Source: Martelella mediterranea (lineage in GTDB: Bacteria; Pseudomonadota; Alphaproteobacteria; Rhizobiales; Rhizobiaceae). Taken from it: DNA of 64,000 nt. The stretch covers positions 58,930 to 122,929 of the forward strand of contig NZ_SMAR01000010.1 in assembly GCF_004342225.1 (NCBI RefSeq), in the 5' to 3' direction. The translations under genes and the position numbers were made by a program. Positions 10,095-20,157 of the stretch are shown here, one piece after another. Position 1 is the first letter of the stretch. Every line of letters starts with the position of its first letter. The notes under the pieces were generated by a model. That model saw nothing but the letters and a program-made list of their open reading frames with translations, was not told the DNA's origin and did no database searches.

Positions 10095-11936
10095 ATGTGG
10101 AAAAGAGCTGCCGCAACGGCCGGTATTATTCTGACTGGCTTTCTTGCTTTTCAAAATGCCGCTCATGCTGAGACCAGCGATGACAGCGCTGGCGGAGAAT
10201 GGCAATACGCAGCGGCGCTGACAGGTGAGCCACAATATCCGGAAAATTTTACCCATTTTGACTACGTTAACGTTAGCGCTCCCAAAGGCGGCGAGCTGAA
10301 GCTTTCCGCAACAGGCACATTCGATTCCCTTAATCCACTGCCTTATGGCGGGACAAAAGCGCGGGGACTTGGCCTTGTCTTCGATACTCTGATGTTCCGG
10401 GCTGAAGATGAAATTGATGCACAGTATGGACTTCTGGCCGAAGCCTTCCGGTATCCGGATGACATTTCCAGCGTAACTTACCGACTGCGATCCGAGGCGC
10501 GTTTTTCCGATGGTGAACCGGTGACGCCGGCAGATGTTGTTTTTTCCTTTGACAAAGCCAAAGAACTCAATGCCCGCTACGCCAACTATTATCGCCATGT
10601 CGTGCGTGCAGAAATCACCGGTGAGCGTGATGTTACCTTTTTCTTTGACGAGACCGGCAATCGCGAATTGCCGCAGATCGTCGGCCAGCTGATGGTTCTG
10701 CCAAAGCATCAGTGGAGCGGTGGAAGCGGTTTCGATATTTCGGAAAGCACGCTGGAAAAGGTTATCGGTTCCGGTCCGTACGAGATCGCGGAGGTTAATC
10801 CCGGTTCGTCAATTTCCTATCGTTTGCGCGATGATTACTGGGGCAAGGATCTGGGCGTAAACGCCGGTCGCAACAATTTCGGCACAGTGCGCTATATCTA
10901 TTTCGCGGACATGGATGTCGCCTTCGAGGCATTCAGGGCAGGCACGTTCGATTTCTGGATTGAGACCCGTGCGAAGCGCTGGGCCACCGGTTATGACTTT
11001 CCGGCTGTTCAGGAAGGCCGTGTCATCCGCGAAGAGGTCGAAAATCCCTTGCGCTCTGCCGGGATCATGCAGGCGCTGGTCCCCAACACTCGACGCGCTC
11101 CTTTCAATGATCAGCGTGTGCGGGAGGCGCTGATCTATGCCTTTGATTTCGAGACCATCAACCGCAATCAGCTGAGCAATGCCTATGCCCGCGATAACAG
11201 CTACTGGTTCGGAACCGAGCTGGCATCCTCCGGGCTGCCGGAAGGCGAGGAACTGGAGATCCTGAAATCGGTTGAGGACGAAGTGCCTGCCGGGGTCTTT
11301 GATACGCCGAATTCGCTTCCCGTTGGCGGAACGCCGGAAAAATCCCGTGCCAATATGCGCAAGGCATTTGAATTGCTGAAAGAAGCAGGTTTTGAGCGGC
11401 GCGGCACGCAAATGGTCAATGCTGCGACCGGAGAACCCTTCAGTTTCGAAATTCTGATCGACAATCCGTCGCTGCAGGTTGTCATTCTGCCTTATGTCGA
11501 AACCCTCAGAAAGCTGGGCATTGATGCGAATGTGCGGGTTGTCGACAGCTCACAGTATCAGAACCGGGTCAACGATTTCGATTATGACATGATCTGGGAA
11601 ATATGGGCTCAGTCGCTGAGCCCCGGCAATGAGCAGTTCAACTATTGGGGTTCGCGCTCTGCGGATCAGCCCGGCTCTGAAAACTATGCCGGCATTTCGG
11701 ATCCGGGCATCGATGCTCTGATCAATAAGGTTGTTTTCGCCGATGATCGCGAAACGCTCACGGCGGCAACAAAAGCACTCGACCGGGTGCTTTTGGCGCA
11801 TGATTTCGTCATACCTCTGTATTATTCGAAGAATTATCGAATCGCCTATTGGGATACCATTACCCATCCGGCAGAATTTCCTGATTATGGTCTCGACTTT
11901 CCGGCGGGCTGGTGGTCGACACAATTTGAAGAGTGA
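10095..11936 (+). CDS. yejA: Peptide ABC transporter substrate-binding protein YejA
   Basis: Periplasmic oligopeptide-binding protein of the SBP_bac_5 class, 613 aa, with a signal peptide (residues 1-26, ending NAAHA). Internal features such as FDSLNPL and the closing FPDYGLDFPAGWW are typical of YejA. It heads yejABEF, the order found in enterics and Brucella. In those bacteria the system is linked to uptake of microcin C-like peptides and to tolerance of antimicrobial peptides. The same role here is inference. Confidence 0.93.
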   Translation: MWKRAAATAGIILTGFLAFQNAAHAETSDDSAGGEWQYAAALTGEPQYPENFTHFDYVNVSAPKGGELKLSATGTFDSLNPLPYGGTKARGLGLVFDTLMFRAEDEIDAQYGLLAEAFRYPDDISSVTYRLRSEARFSDGEPVTPADVVFSFDKAKELNARYANYYRHVVRAEITGERDVTFFFDETGNRELPQIVGQLMVLPKHQWSGGSGFDISESTLEKVIGSGPYEIAEVNPGSSISYRLRDDYWGKDLGVNAGRNNFGTVRYIYFADMDVAFEAFRAGTFDFWIETRAKRWATGYDFPAVQEGRVIREEVENPLRSAGIMQALVPNTRRAPFNDQRVREALIYAFDFETINRNQLSNAYARDNSYWFGTELASSGLPEGEELEILKSVEDEVPAGVFDTPNSLPVGGTPEKSRANMRKAFELLKEAGFERRGTQMVNAATGEPFSFEILIDNPSLQVVILPYVETLRKLGIDANVRVVDSSQYQNRVNDFDYDMIWEIWAQSLSPGNEQFNYWGSRSADQPGSENYAGISDPGIDALINKVVFADDRETLTAATKALDRVLLAHDFVIPLYYSKNYRIAYWDTITHPAEFPDYGLDFPAGWWSTQFEE

Positions 11937-11979
11937 GCATACCTGTCTTGGGCATTAAACTTGCTGAGGAGCGGCGCTG

Positions 11980-13074
11980 ATGGGCAATTATATCATCCGG
12001 CGTCTGCTTTTGATGATCCCGACACTGATCGGGATCATGACGATCTCTTTCGTGATTGTGCAGTTTGCGCCGGGCGGGCCGGTTGAGCAGGTGATTGCAC
12101 AACTGAACGGGCAGGGCGGTGGTGCAGAATCGCGGCTTTCAGGTGGCGGTGATGCCGGAATGTCGATGGACAATTTCGATTCCACCGCTTCCGATTACCG
12201 CGGCGCGCAGGGGCTTGATCCGCAGCTGATTGCCGACCTTGAACGCCAGTTCGGTTTCGACAAGCCGCCGCTGACGCGATTCCTGCTGATGATGCGGGAC
12301 TATCTGACGTTTAATTTCGGCGACAGTTTTTTCCGAAACTCCAGCGTTATAGACCTGATCAAGGACCGGTTGCCGGTTTCCGTCTCGCTGGGTGTCTGGG
12401 TCCTGCTTTTATCCTACGGGATTTCCATTCCACTCGGGATCCGCAAGGCGGTGAAAGATGGCAGCCGCTTTGATGTGTGGACATCCGGCGTCATCGTCAT
12501 TGGCTATGCCATTCCGGGCTTCCTGCTTGGTATTTTGATGATTATCCTGTTTGCGGGCGGATCATTCTTCAACTGGTTTCCGCTGCGTGGCCTGGTTTCC
12601 GATAATTTCTCCGAGCTGTCCTGGTGGCAGAAGATTTTCGATTATCTGTGGCACATTACCCTGCCGGTGATTGCGCTTTCGGTCTCATCCTTTGCTACAA
12701 CGACTCTTCTGACCAAAAACTCGTTTATGGATGAAATTTCCAAGCAATATGTGATCACGGCAAAGGCCAAAGGTCTGAGTGAGCGGAAGGTTCTCTATGG
12801 CCATGTTTTCCGCAATGCAATGCTGATCGTCATTGCCGGTTTTCCCGGTTCCTTTATTCTGGCTTTCTTCACAGGTTCGCTTCTGATCGAAAACGTCTTT
12901 TCCCTCGATGGTCTCGGCCGCCTTGGGTATCTGTCTCTGGTCAATCGCGATTATCCGGTGGTTTTTGCCACGCTTTATATCTTCTCTCTGCTGGGGCTGG
13001 TGATCGGTCTTGTATCCGACCTGATTTATACCTGGATCGATCCGCGCATTGATTTTGAAAAGAGGGATGTCTGA
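11980..13074 (+). CDS. yejB: Peptide ABC transporter permease YejB
   Basis: Inner-membrane permease of 364 aa. The N-terminal helix ([20 protein letters not shown]), a long periplasmic loop, and a C-terminal BPD_transp_1 domain with several helices are as in DppB/OppB proteins. The coupling loop near [20 protein letters not shown] contacts the ATPase. It starts 43 bp after yejA and its end abuts yejE. Confidence 0.93.
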   Translation: MGNYIIRRLLLMIPTLIGIMTISFVIVQFAPGGPVEQVIAQLNGQGGGAESRLSGGGDAGMSMDNFDSTASDYRGAQGLDPQLIADLERQFGFDKPPLTRFLLMMRDYLTFNFGDSFFRNSSVIDLIKDRLPVSVSLGVWVLLLSYGISIPLGIRKAVKDGSRFDVWTSGVIVIGYAIPGFLLGILMIILFAGGSFFNWFPLRGLVSDNFSELSWWQKIFDYLWHITLPVIALSVSSFATTTLLTKNSFMDEISKQYVITAKAKGLSERKVLYGHVFRNAMLIVIAGFPGSFILAFFTGSLLIENVFSLDGLGRLGYLSLVNRDYPVVFATLYIFSLLGLVIGLVSDLIYTWIDPRIDFEKRDV

Positions 13075-13075
13075 C

Positions 13076-14218
13076 ATGAGCGATGTGACATCCGACGCAG
13101 GCTCAGCGATCCCGCCAAAACGCGGCTTTCTTTCGCCGATGAATGCGCGACGCTGGAAGAGTTTCAAGGCCAACCGGCGCGGCTACTGGTCGCTTTGGAT
13201 TTTTCTGTTTCTGTTCATCATCAGCTTGCTTGCTGAATTCGTCGCCAATGATAAGCCACTGATTGCCGAGTATAAGGGCGAATTGCTGTTTCCGGTGGTC
13301 GTGGATTACCCGGAAGAAAAGTTTGGTGGCTTCCTGGCCGTCACCGATTATCGGTCGGACTTTATTCAGGAAGAGATTGAGGCCAATGGCTGGATGATCT
13401 GGCCGCCGGTCCGGTACTCCTATCGCACGATCAATGCCAATGTCCCTTACTCCGCGCCGACGCCACCATTCTGGATGATGAACCAGCAGGAGCGCTGTGC
13501 CGGATATCCTGAAGGTTCGGACGATCCAGGCTGTACGCTTGGCAATATGAACTGGCTGGGCACTGATGATTTGGCGCGCGATGTTCTGGCGCGTGTGATT
13601 TATGGCTTTCGCATATCCGTTCTTTTCGGCCTGATCCTGACCGGTCTTTCTGCGATTATCGGAGTGTCCGCCGGTGCCGTGCAGGGCTATTTCGGTGGCT
13701 GGCTTGATCTGCTGATGCAGCGCTTCATCGAAATCTGGTCATCCCTGCCGCAGCTCTATATTCTGCTGATTATCGCCGCCATCTTGCCACCCGGCTTCTG
13801 GGTGTTGCTGGGCGTCATGCTGTTTTTCTCGTGGGTCAGTTTTGTGGCGGTGGTGCGAGCCGAGTTCCTGCGGGCCAGAAACTTCGAATATGTCCGCGCT
13901 GCCCGTGCTCTGGGCGTTGGGAATTTCACAATCATGTTCCGCCACCTCTTGCCGAATGCCATGGTTGCAACGCTGACTTTCGTCCCGTTTATTCTATCCG
14001 GGGCCATCGTCACGCTGACCTCGCTTGATTTTCTGGGCTTTGGCATGCCGCCCGGCTCGCCGTCGCTGGGCGAACTGGTTCAGCAGGGCAAGAGCAATCT
14101 GCAGGCGCCCTGGCTTGGCCTGACCGCCTTTTTCACGCTTTCCATCATGCTTTCGCTACTGGTTTTTGTTGGTGAGGCGGTGCGCGATGCATTCGATCCG
14201 AGGAAGACGTTTCAATGA
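13076..14218 (+). CDS. yejE: Peptide ABC transporter permease YejE
   Basis: Second permease of the Yej importer, 380 aa. It has an N-terminal OppC-type helix, a large insertion before the permease core that is characteristic of YejE (LNWLGTDD-type region seen as MNWLGTDDLARDVLARV), and the coupling loop YVRAARALGVGNFTIMFRHL. I prefer the ATG at 13076 because AGAGGG lies nine bases upstream; an in-frame ATG at 13067 overlaps yejB. The end overlaps yejF by ATGA. Confidence 0.92.
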   Translation: MSDVTSDAGSAIPPKRGFLSPMNARRWKSFKANRRGYWSLWIFLFLFIISLLAEFVANDKPLIAEYKGELLFPVVVDYPEEKFGGFLAVTDYRSDFIQEEIEANGWMIWPPVRYSYRTINANVPYSAPTPPFWMMNQQERCAGYPEGSDDPGCTLGNMNWLGTDDLARDVLARVIYGFRISVLFGLILTGLSAIIGVSAGAVQGYFGGWLDLLMQRFIEIWSSLPQLYILLIIAAILPPGFWVLLGVMLFFSWVSFVAVVRAEFLRARNFEYVRAARALGVGNFTIMFRHLLPNAMVATLTFVPFILSGAIVTLTSLDFLGFGMPPGSPSLGELVQQGKSNLQAPWLGLTAFFTLSIMLSLLVFVGEAVRDAFDPRKTFQ

Positions 14219-15834
14219 GTCCAGAACCGCTTCTCAGAGTTCGTGAGCTTTCCGTTGCCTTCCAACAGGGCAGCGAAAACAATCTCGCGGTTGATCGGAT
14301 TTCTTTTGATGTCATGTCCGGCGAAGTCGTCGCTCTGGTGGGCGAAAGTGGCTCAGGCAAATCGGCAACGGCGGCATCCATCCTTAAGCTTCTGCCTTAT
14401 CCGGCAGCAAGCCACCCCACCGGTGAAATCCTGTTTGAAGGGCGCGATCTTCTAAAAGCCGATGACCGCACTTTGCGGCAGGTGCGTGGTGCGGAGATTA
14501 CGCAGGTTTTTCAGGAACCGATGACCTCGCTTAATCCACTGCATACGGTGGAAAAGCAGATCGGTGAGATTCTGGCTCTGCATGGCGGCATCACGGGGGC
14601 TGCGGCGCGTTCGCGGACACTTTCGCTTTTGCATGAAGTTGGCATTCGCGATGCTGAGAAGCGCATGAACGCTTTTCCGCATGAGCTTTCCGGTGGGCAG
14701 CGCCAGCGCGTAATGATTGCCATGGCACTTGCAAACCGGCCCAAGCTTCTGGTGGCCGATGAACCAACCACAGCGCTGGATGTCACAGTGCAGGCGCAGA
14801 TTCTGAAGCTTTTGAAAAATCTTCAGAATGAACATGGCATGTCGATGCTGTTCATCACCCATGATCTTGGCATTGTCCGCAAGTTCGCCGACCGGGTTTG
14901 TGTGATGACCGATGGCCAGATCGTTGAGCATGGCCCGGTTGAAGAGATTTTCGCCAATCCGCAGCATGCCTATACGAAGCATCTTCTCGCCGCTGAGCCC
15001 AAAGGTGAACCGCCGCCGCACAATCAGGAGCGAGCGGTTGTTATCGAGGCCGATGATCTGAAGGTCTGGTTTCCGATCAAGGCCGGGCTGTTGCGTCGGA
15101 CGGTTGATCATGTGAAGGCGGTTAACGGTATTTCACTCCAGCTGCGAGCCGGTGAAACGCTGGGGGTCGTTGGCGAAAGCGGGTCGGGCAAGACCACACT
15201 CGGGTTGGCACTGACGCGCATGATCGCCTCAAAAGGCCGGATCGGCTTCATCGGCAAGGATATCGGATCCTGTTCGCTGAAAGAGATGAAACCTTATCGC
15301 GACCGCATGCAGGTTGTTTTTCAGGATCCGTACGGGTCCCTTTCTCCGCGGATGTCGGTTGGCGAAATTGTGGCAGAAGGCTTGAAAATCCATGCCCGCG
15401 ATCTCTCGTCCCGAGATCGTGAAACCCGCGTTGTGGAGGCGCTTGAGGAGGTTGGTCTTGATGCGGCAACCCGCTGGCGCTATCCGCATGAATTTTCCGG
15501 CGGGCAGCGTCAGCGTATCGCGATTGCGCGCGCCATGGTGCTGAAACCGCGCTTTGTGATGCTTGATGAACCGACCTCGGCGCTGGATATGAGTGTTCAG
15601 GCGCAGGTTGTTGACCTGCTGGCCAATCTTCAGAAAAGGCATAACCTGGCCTATCTTTTCATCTCGCATGATTTGCGTGTTGTGCGTGCGCTCGCCAATG
15701 AAATCATCGTTATGCGGCACGGCGAGGTCGTTGAACGCGGTCCGGCTGCCAGCGTTTTCGAATCCCCAACTGCCGACTACACAAAGGCGTTGCTCGCTGC
15801 GGCCTTCAATATCGAGCCGGTCGAGGCTGACTGA
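14215..15834 (+). CDS. yejF: Peptide ABC transporter double ATPase YejF
   Basis: ATPase subunit with two complete nucleotide-binding domains in one chain, 539 aa. The first domain has Walker A GESGSGKSATA and signature LSGGQRQRV. The second has GESGSGKTTLG, signature FSGGQRQRI and Walker B VMLDEPTSALD. The fused architecture is the YejF hallmark, in contrast to the separate OppD and OppF. It overlaps yejE by four bases and is the last clear member of the operon. Confidence 0.94.
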   Translation: MSPEPLLRVRELSVAFQQGSENNLAVDRISFDVMSGEVVALVGESGSGKSATAASILKLLPYPAASHPTGEILFEGRDLLKADDRTLRQVRGAEITQVFQEPMTSLNPLHTVEKQIGEILALHGGITGAAARSRTLSLLHEVGIRDAEKRMNAFPHELSGGQRQRVMIAMALANRPKLLVADEPTTALDVTVQAQILKLLKNLQNEHGMSMLFITHDLGIVRKFADRVCVMTDGQIVEHGPVEEIFANPQHAYTKHLLAAEPKGEPPPHNQERAVVIEADDLKVWFPIKAGLLRRTVDHVKAVNGISLQLRAGETLGVVGESGSGKTTLGLALTRMIASKGRIGFIGKDIGSCSLKEMKPYRDRMQVVFQDPYGSLSPRMSVGEIVAEGLKIHARDLSSRDRETRVVEALEEVGLDAATRWRYPHEFSGGQRQRIAIARAMVLKPRFVMLDEPTSALDMSVQAQVVDLLANLQKRHNLAYLFISHDLRVVRALANEIIVMRHGEVVERGPAASVFESPTADYTKALLAAAFNIEPVEAD

Positions 15835-15921
15835 GATTCGCGTCACAGGGCTCTGATCGTTGAAAATGACTGAAATCCGCGCTTTCCCGCAAAGCCAATA
15901 CATCTTTTGAAAGCTGATTAT

Positions 15922-16881
15922 ATGCCTAAAGCCCCTGTCCTGATCGATCTGAAATTCCCCGATCGTGAGAAAGTTGTAAGCGCCATGTCCGGCTTCTTTC
16001 GCAATCGCACAGTGATTGATCTGGCAGAACCGGAAAATGCTAAGCGCGATCTTTCGGATTGCCGCTACGCGGTGTTGTGGAAGCCGGAGGCTGATCTGTT
16101 TCAGCGCGCGCCTAATCTGGACGTTCTGTTTTCAGGTGGGGCGGGGGTCGATAAGGTTCTGGCGCTTGAAGGTTTGCCGGATGTGCCGCTGGTCCGGTTT
16201 GTCGATCCGACGCTGACGCGGCGCATGAGCGAATATGTCGTTTTACAGTGCCTCGCGCATTTACGTCGCGCCGGTCTTTATGCCCGCCAGCAACGGGATC
16301 GCATCTGGCGGGAATGGCCCCAGCCAGAAGCTGCTGATGTCACGATTGGCGTTATGGGCCTTGGTGCGCTGGGTCTGGATGCAGCTGAAAAGCTGAAAGT
16401 GATGGGCTTTAAGGTGATCGGTTGGTCGCGCAGTCAGAAAACGATCGACGGTATGGAAACCTTCGATCAGGACGGACTTGATGTATTTCTGGCAAAAACC
16501 GATATTCTTGTCGGTCTTCTGCCTTTGACCGGGCAGACCACCGGGCTGTTCAATCTGTCTCTTTTTTCAAAATTGAAAGCTGATGGTCCGCTGGGTGGTC
16601 CGGTCTTCATTAATGCCGGGCGCGGCGGCAGTCAGGTTGAGCTCGATATCGTTGCTGCGTTGAAGGATCGTGTTCTGGCGGCTGTGTCTCTGGACGTTTT
16701 CGAAACGGAGCCGCTTTCTGCTGAAAGCCTGCTCTGGGACTGTGAAAACGCCATCCTCACGCCGCATATTGCTGCCGACACGGATGTAGAAGCACTGTTT
16801 GCCCATGTCGAATACCAGATTGAGCGGTTTGAGGCCGGTGAGGCGCTCCAGCATACGGTCGACCGCCAGTCGGGCTATTGA
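15922..16881 (+). CDS. D-2-hydroxyacid dehydrogenase, GhrA-like glyoxylate/hydroxypyruvate reductase
   Basis: NAD(P)-dependent reductase of about 319 aa. The Rossmann motif GVMGLGALGLDAAEKL, the catalytic Arg in INAGRGG, the Glu in FETEPL and the His in LTPHIAAD are all in place. Overall layout matches the GhrA branch that reduces glyoxylate and hydroxypyruvate, but substrate choice is inferred. The start was taken as ATG 15922 (MPKAPVLID); a TTG five codons upstream is possible and neither has a strong ribosome site. It lies 87 bp after yejF and could be read from the same transcript. Confidence 0.87.
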   Translation: MPKAPVLIDLKFPDREKVVSAMSGFFRNRTVIDLAEPENAKRDLSDCRYAVLWKPEADLFQRAPNLDVLFSGGAGVDKVLALEGLPDVPLVRFVDPTLTRRMSEYVVLQCLAHLRRAGLYARQQRDRIWREWPQPEAADVTIGVMGLGALGLDAAEKLKVMGFKVIGWSRSQKTIDGMETFDQDGLDVFLAKTDILVGLLPLTGQTTGLFNLSLFSKLKADGPLGGPVFINAGRGGSQVELDIVAALKDRVLAAVSLDVFETEPLSAESLLWDCENAILTPHIAADTDVEALFAHVEYQIERFEAGEALQHTVDRQSGY

Positions 16882-16981
16882 AAGGCTAAAAGCTGTTCGG
16901 GGATGGAACATCGATAACAGCTCCTGCGTTTTATCCTATCTACAACTGTCTTTGGGAACCAAAGCGTAGGAGGAGAACGCA

Positions 16982-17197
16982 ATGGCCAGGCATTTCGATC
17001 CGAAAGAAGGCCGCCCTGTGAAATATCCGGGCGAAGATGATTATCCGCAGAACAGGCGTGAGCCGCCGGTGGTTTCACCGACAGCAAAGCGGCATCTGGA
17101 TCGCGGGCAGCTCGTCATCGCAATCTTTGTCGCAATTATCGTCGCTCTCATTCTGATCTGGGGCGGAATTGAATGGTTTGGCGGGCAAGCTGCCTGA
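16982..17197 (+). CDS. Small single-pass membrane protein, unknown function
   Basis: A 71-residue protein. It has a charged hydrophilic N-terminal half (RHFDPKEGRPVKYPGEDDYP) and one hydrophobic segment at residues 44-65 (VIAIFVAIIVALILIWGGIEW). A strong AGGAGG ribosome site sits eight bases before ATG, which supports real translation. I do not recognise the family. The next small membrane gene follows after 36 bp with the same topology, so the two probably form a pair. Confidence 0.75.
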   Translation: MARHFDPKEGRPVKYPGEDDYPQNRREPPVVSPTAKRHLDRGQLVIAIFVAIIVALILIWGGIEWFGGQAA

Positions 17198-17233
17198 ACT
17201 TTCCGAGCCTGAAACTCATGAGGAGCGCGTTTG

Positions 17234-17452
17234 ATGGTGGAAAAAGACGACGAGACCCAACGGCACAGGAAAGAAAGCCCCGATTTATCGTCAACCGAAG
17301 CACGGCAATCCGAACGCGGTCGGCCGATACTCTATCTTCTGATCGCCGGACTGGTGCTCGCATTGCTGACCTGGACCGCGACAGAGATGTTCACACCGGA
17401 AGCGGCGACAACGGGCGATGGCACGCCGGTTGAAGAAGCGGACGGCGGATAG
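17234..17452 (+). CDS. Small single-pass membrane protein, unknown function
   Basis: A 72-residue protein with a charged N-terminus (MVEKDDETQRHRKE), one membrane helix at about residues 34-51 (LYLLIAGLVLALLTWTA) and a short acidic Thr/Gly-rich tail. GAGGAG lies eight bases before the ATG. The family is not recognised. It directly follows the other small membrane protein. Confidence 0.7.
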   Translation: MVEKDDETQRHRKESPDLSSTEARQSERGRPILYLLIAGLVLALLTWTATEMFTPEAATTGDGTPVEEADGG

Positions 17453-17769
17453 AGTATTTCCCAGCCAGATGGAAACATCGGAAGTCCGCGAAAATAGGCC
17501 GAGGCAAATAGATAAAGCGGAATCGTCTTAATGTAATCAGCAATAGTCGTGTGTTTGATGATGCGGCATCTCAGATGTGGAGGCCGTGCACTGGACTTTC
17601 TGCTTGGTTTATCGCTATGTCATGATCTCTTGAACGAAGGGGTGTTTCTTAAAAACGCTGCTTCACCCGTTTCGATGCCTGCGCGTGTTACTGTTGACTG
17701 AACTTGCCGGGCCTGCAATGGGTTTGATCATCACGCGCCCTGCGTGGCAATGGCAAGGAGCGACAGGCG
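17453..17769 (+). other. Gene-free stretch before pncB
   Basis: 317 bp without a supported gene. It should contain the pncB promoter. A TTGACT at 17694 is a possible -35 element, but no good -10 follows at the right distance. The ribosome site AAGGAGCGACAGGCG directly precedes pncB. Confidence 0.5.
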
Positions 17770-19074
17770 ATGCCGAAGACCGATATTGCAACCCGTGTCT
17801 ACGATCATACCTGGAAGCTCGATCCGATTATCCGCTCACTGCTGGATACTGATTTCTACAAGCTTTTGATGCTTCAGATGATCTGGAAACTCTATCCGGA
17901 CGTCAACGCCACCTTCTCGGTGATCAACCGCACCACTTCGGTGCGGCTCGCCGATGAGATTGATGAGGCCGAGTTGCGCGCGCAGCTTGATCATGCCCGT
18001 GAAATAAAGCTGACCAAAAAAGAAATGATCTGGCTTGCCGGTAACTCATTTTACGGCCGCTCGCAGATTTTCGAACCGGAGTTTCTGACCTGGCTGGCAG
18101 ATTTTCAGTTGCCGGAATATGAACTTACCAAAAAAGACGGTCAGTATCAGCTGGATTTCCATGGCCGCTGGATGGAAACCACAATGTGGGAAATTCCCGC
18201 GCTGTGCATCATCAATGAACTGCGTTCACGCGCAGCGATGCGTAATCTCGGCCTTTTCACAATTGATGTGACCTATGCCCGTGCCAAGGCAAAGATGTGG
18301 TCGAAGGTCGAGCGGCTGGCAGCATTGCCGGGGCTGAAGATCTCCGATTTCGGTACGCGCCGCAGGCATTCCTTCCTGTGGCAGCGCTGGTGCGTTGAGG
18401 CTTTGAAAGAGGGTATCGGTTCGGCCTTCACCGGTACATCCAATGTTCTTCTGGCCATGGATACCGATCTTGAAGCCGTCGGCACAAATGCGCATGAACT
18501 GCCAATGGTTGCTGCTGCGCTGGCTGAAAACGATGATGAACTGGCTTGGGCACCTTATCGGGTGATGCAGGACTGGAACAAGCTTTATGGCGGTAATCTT
18601 TTAATCGCGCTGCCGGATGCCTTCGGCACGGCCTCATTCCTGAAAAGCGCGCCCGAGTGGGTGGCAGACTGGACTGGCTTTCGGCCTGATAGCGCTCCGC
18701 CGATAGAAGGCGGCGAGAAAATCATGGACTGGTGGCAGAAGATGGGACGCGATCCGAAGGAAAAAATACTGATCTTTTCTGATGGTCTCGATGTCGACGC
18801 GATTATAGAAACTTATAAGCATTTTGAAGGCCGGGTGCGGATGAGTTTCGGCTGGGGCACAAACCTCACCAACGATTTCATCGGTTGCGCGCCGCATCGT
18901 GTGAACGGATTGAAGCCGATATCGATTGTCTGCAAGGTTTCCGATGCCAATGGTCGCCCGGCAGTCAAACTCTCCGACAATCCGGAAAAGGCGACCGGCG
19001 ATCCGAAAGAAGTCGAACGCTATCTGAAGTTTTTCGGCTCTGAGGATATGGCTGTACACCCGGTTCTGGTGTGA
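17770..19074 (+). CDS. pncB: Nicotinate phosphoribosyltransferase
   Basis: NAD salvage enzyme converting nicotinate and PRPP to nicotinate mononucleotide with ATP, 434 aa. Recognised by [17 protein letters not shown] near the N-terminus, the phosphorylation and PRPP region [13 protein letters not shown], and the C-terminal [12 protein letters not shown], all typical of PncB. A good AAGGAG ribosome site precedes the ATG. The stop codon overlaps the start of the acetyltransferase gene (TGATG), so the two are translationally coupled. Confidence 0.95.
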   Translation: MPKTDIATRVYDHTWKLDPIIRSLLDTDFYKLLMLQMIWKLYPDVNATFSVINRTTSVRLADEIDEAELRAQLDHAREIKLTKKEMIWLAGNSFYGRSQIFEPEFLTWLADFQLPEYELTKKDGQYQLDFHGRWMETTMWEIPALCIINELRSRAAMRNLGLFTIDVTYARAKAKMWSKVERLAALPGLKISDFGTRRRHSFLWQRWCVEALKEGIGSAFTGTSNVLLAMDTDLEAVGTNAHELPMVAAALAENDDELAWAPYRVMQDWNKLYGGNLLIALPDAFGTASFLKSAPEWVADWTGFRPDSAPPIEGGEKIMDWWQKMGRDPKEKILIFSDGLDVDAIIETYKHFEGRVRMSFGWGTNLTNDFIGCAPHRVNGLKPISIVCKVSDANGRPAVKLSDNPEKATGDPKEVERYLKFFGSEDMAVHPVLV

Positions 19075-19727
19075 TGTCGCTCTTGGAGAAGCCCGGAATA
19101 AGTATCCGCGAAGGTCGCCTGGGCGACCTTGAAGCGCTTTATGCGATCACGCTGGCGACCGGCGATAGCGGCAGCGATGCGAGCCGGTTTTATGCGGATA
19201 AGAAGATGATGGGCCATATTTACTCGGCGCCCTATCTTCTTATGGCCGGTGGGTTTTGTTTCGTCGCTGAAGACCAATACGGAGTTTGCGGTTATGTGGT
19301 TGGGACCTTAGACACGCTTTCCTTCGCTGGAGAACTTGAAGAACATTGGTGGCCGGATTTGCGCAGACGCTATGCCGAACCGGATCGTGAGCGTCGCGAC
19401 AGGTGGACCGCAGATGAGCGTCGGGCCTTCATGTTTCATCATCCTGAACTGCCGCCGGACCCGGTGCTAAAGCATTTCCCGGCACACCTTCACATGAATC
19501 TGCTGACGCGCGCCCGTGGTCATGGTCTCGGGCGGCAGCTTTTGGAGAAAGCACTTTGCCATCTGAGCGAGCAGGGGGGGCTGCATGTTCACGTCGGTGC
19601 AGGGAAAACCAATAGGTGCGGTTTGGCCTTCTGGAAGGCTTGTGGCTTCGCGTCATTGTCCTGTGCGCTGGCTTTGCCGGACGGGGGGCGTACTGAGTGG
19701 CTGGGTCGTCCGGTGTCTGTGTGCTGA
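19074..19727 (+). CDS. GNAT-family N-acetyltransferase
   Basis: A 217-aa acetyltransferase. The acetyl-CoA pyrophosphate-binding loop reads ARGHGLGRQL, inside the HMNLLTRARGHG motif seen in a bacterial GNAT subgroup of about 200 residues. The start was taken as ATG 19074, which shares its A with the pncB stop (TGATG); a GTG one codon earlier is also in frame. The substrate is unknown. Coupling to pncB is suggestive but does not prove a link to NAD metabolism. Confidence 0.8.
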   Translation: MSLLEKPGISIREGRLGDLEALYAITLATGDSGSDASRFYADKKMMGHIYSAPYLLMAGGFCFVAEDQYGVCGYVVGTLDTLSFAGELEEHWWPDLRRRYAEPDRERRDRWTADERRAFMFHHPELPPDPVLKHFPAHLHMNLLTRARGHGLGRQLLEKALCHLSEQGGLHVHVGAGKTNRCGLAFWKACGFASLSCALALPDGGRTEWLGRPVSVC

Positions 19728-19785
19728 GACTGTCCTTTCTATTAGGGGAAAACCCAGTTGAGCCTAGAAAATGCGGGTGGAGACG

Positions 19786-19814
19786 TTGACTTGTTTCATT
19801 CGGCTTTACTAAAT
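19786..19814 (+). promoter_or_regulatory. Candidate sigma-70 promoter of the btu operon
   Basis: TTGACT (19786-19791), a 17-bp spacer, then CTAAAT (19809-19814). Transcription would begin six or seven bases later, right at the first strand of riboswitch stem P1 at 19820. That consistency is the main support; the -10 match alone is modest. Confidence 0.5.
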
Positions 19815-19819
19815 GGCCC

Positions 19820-19995
19820 CCGGATCAGGTTCCGCCCAAAAGGCGGATGAAAAGGGAACACGGTGGAAATCCGTGACTGCCCCCGCAACTGTAACCGTCG
19901 AGCCGCTTCCACCGATGTCACTGGGTTTTCAACAAAATCCGGGAAGACGGAAGAACAGGCGATGACGCGGAAGCCAGGAGACCTGCCCGATCCGG
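19820..19995 (+). ncRNA. Cobalamin riboswitch
   Basis: Adenosylcobalamin-sensing mRNA leader. It shows the family core in order: CAGGTTCC, GATGAAAAGGGAACACGGTG, the B12 box GACTGCCCCCGCAACTGTAA and GAAGCCAGGAGACCTGCC. The closing stem P1 is formed by CCGGATC (19820-19826) with GATCCGG (19989-19995). The 162 bp between it and the btuB start lack a T-tract terminator, so control of translation rather than termination is likely (inference). It should repress the btuB-F-C-D operon when B12 is plentiful. Confidence 0.96.
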
Positions 19996-20157
19996 TCACC
20001 CAAGCTTGAATACGGGGTGTGTTCAGGCGCGGTCGTCCGTCGCGGTGACATTTTCGTGTTGCCGTGGACGAGTGCGATCATAAGGTTTTCCCTGTCTCGC
20101 TTGCTCGTTCCCATGGTTTGTTTCGGCTGGCCTGTGCCCGTCCAAATGGGGATGATA

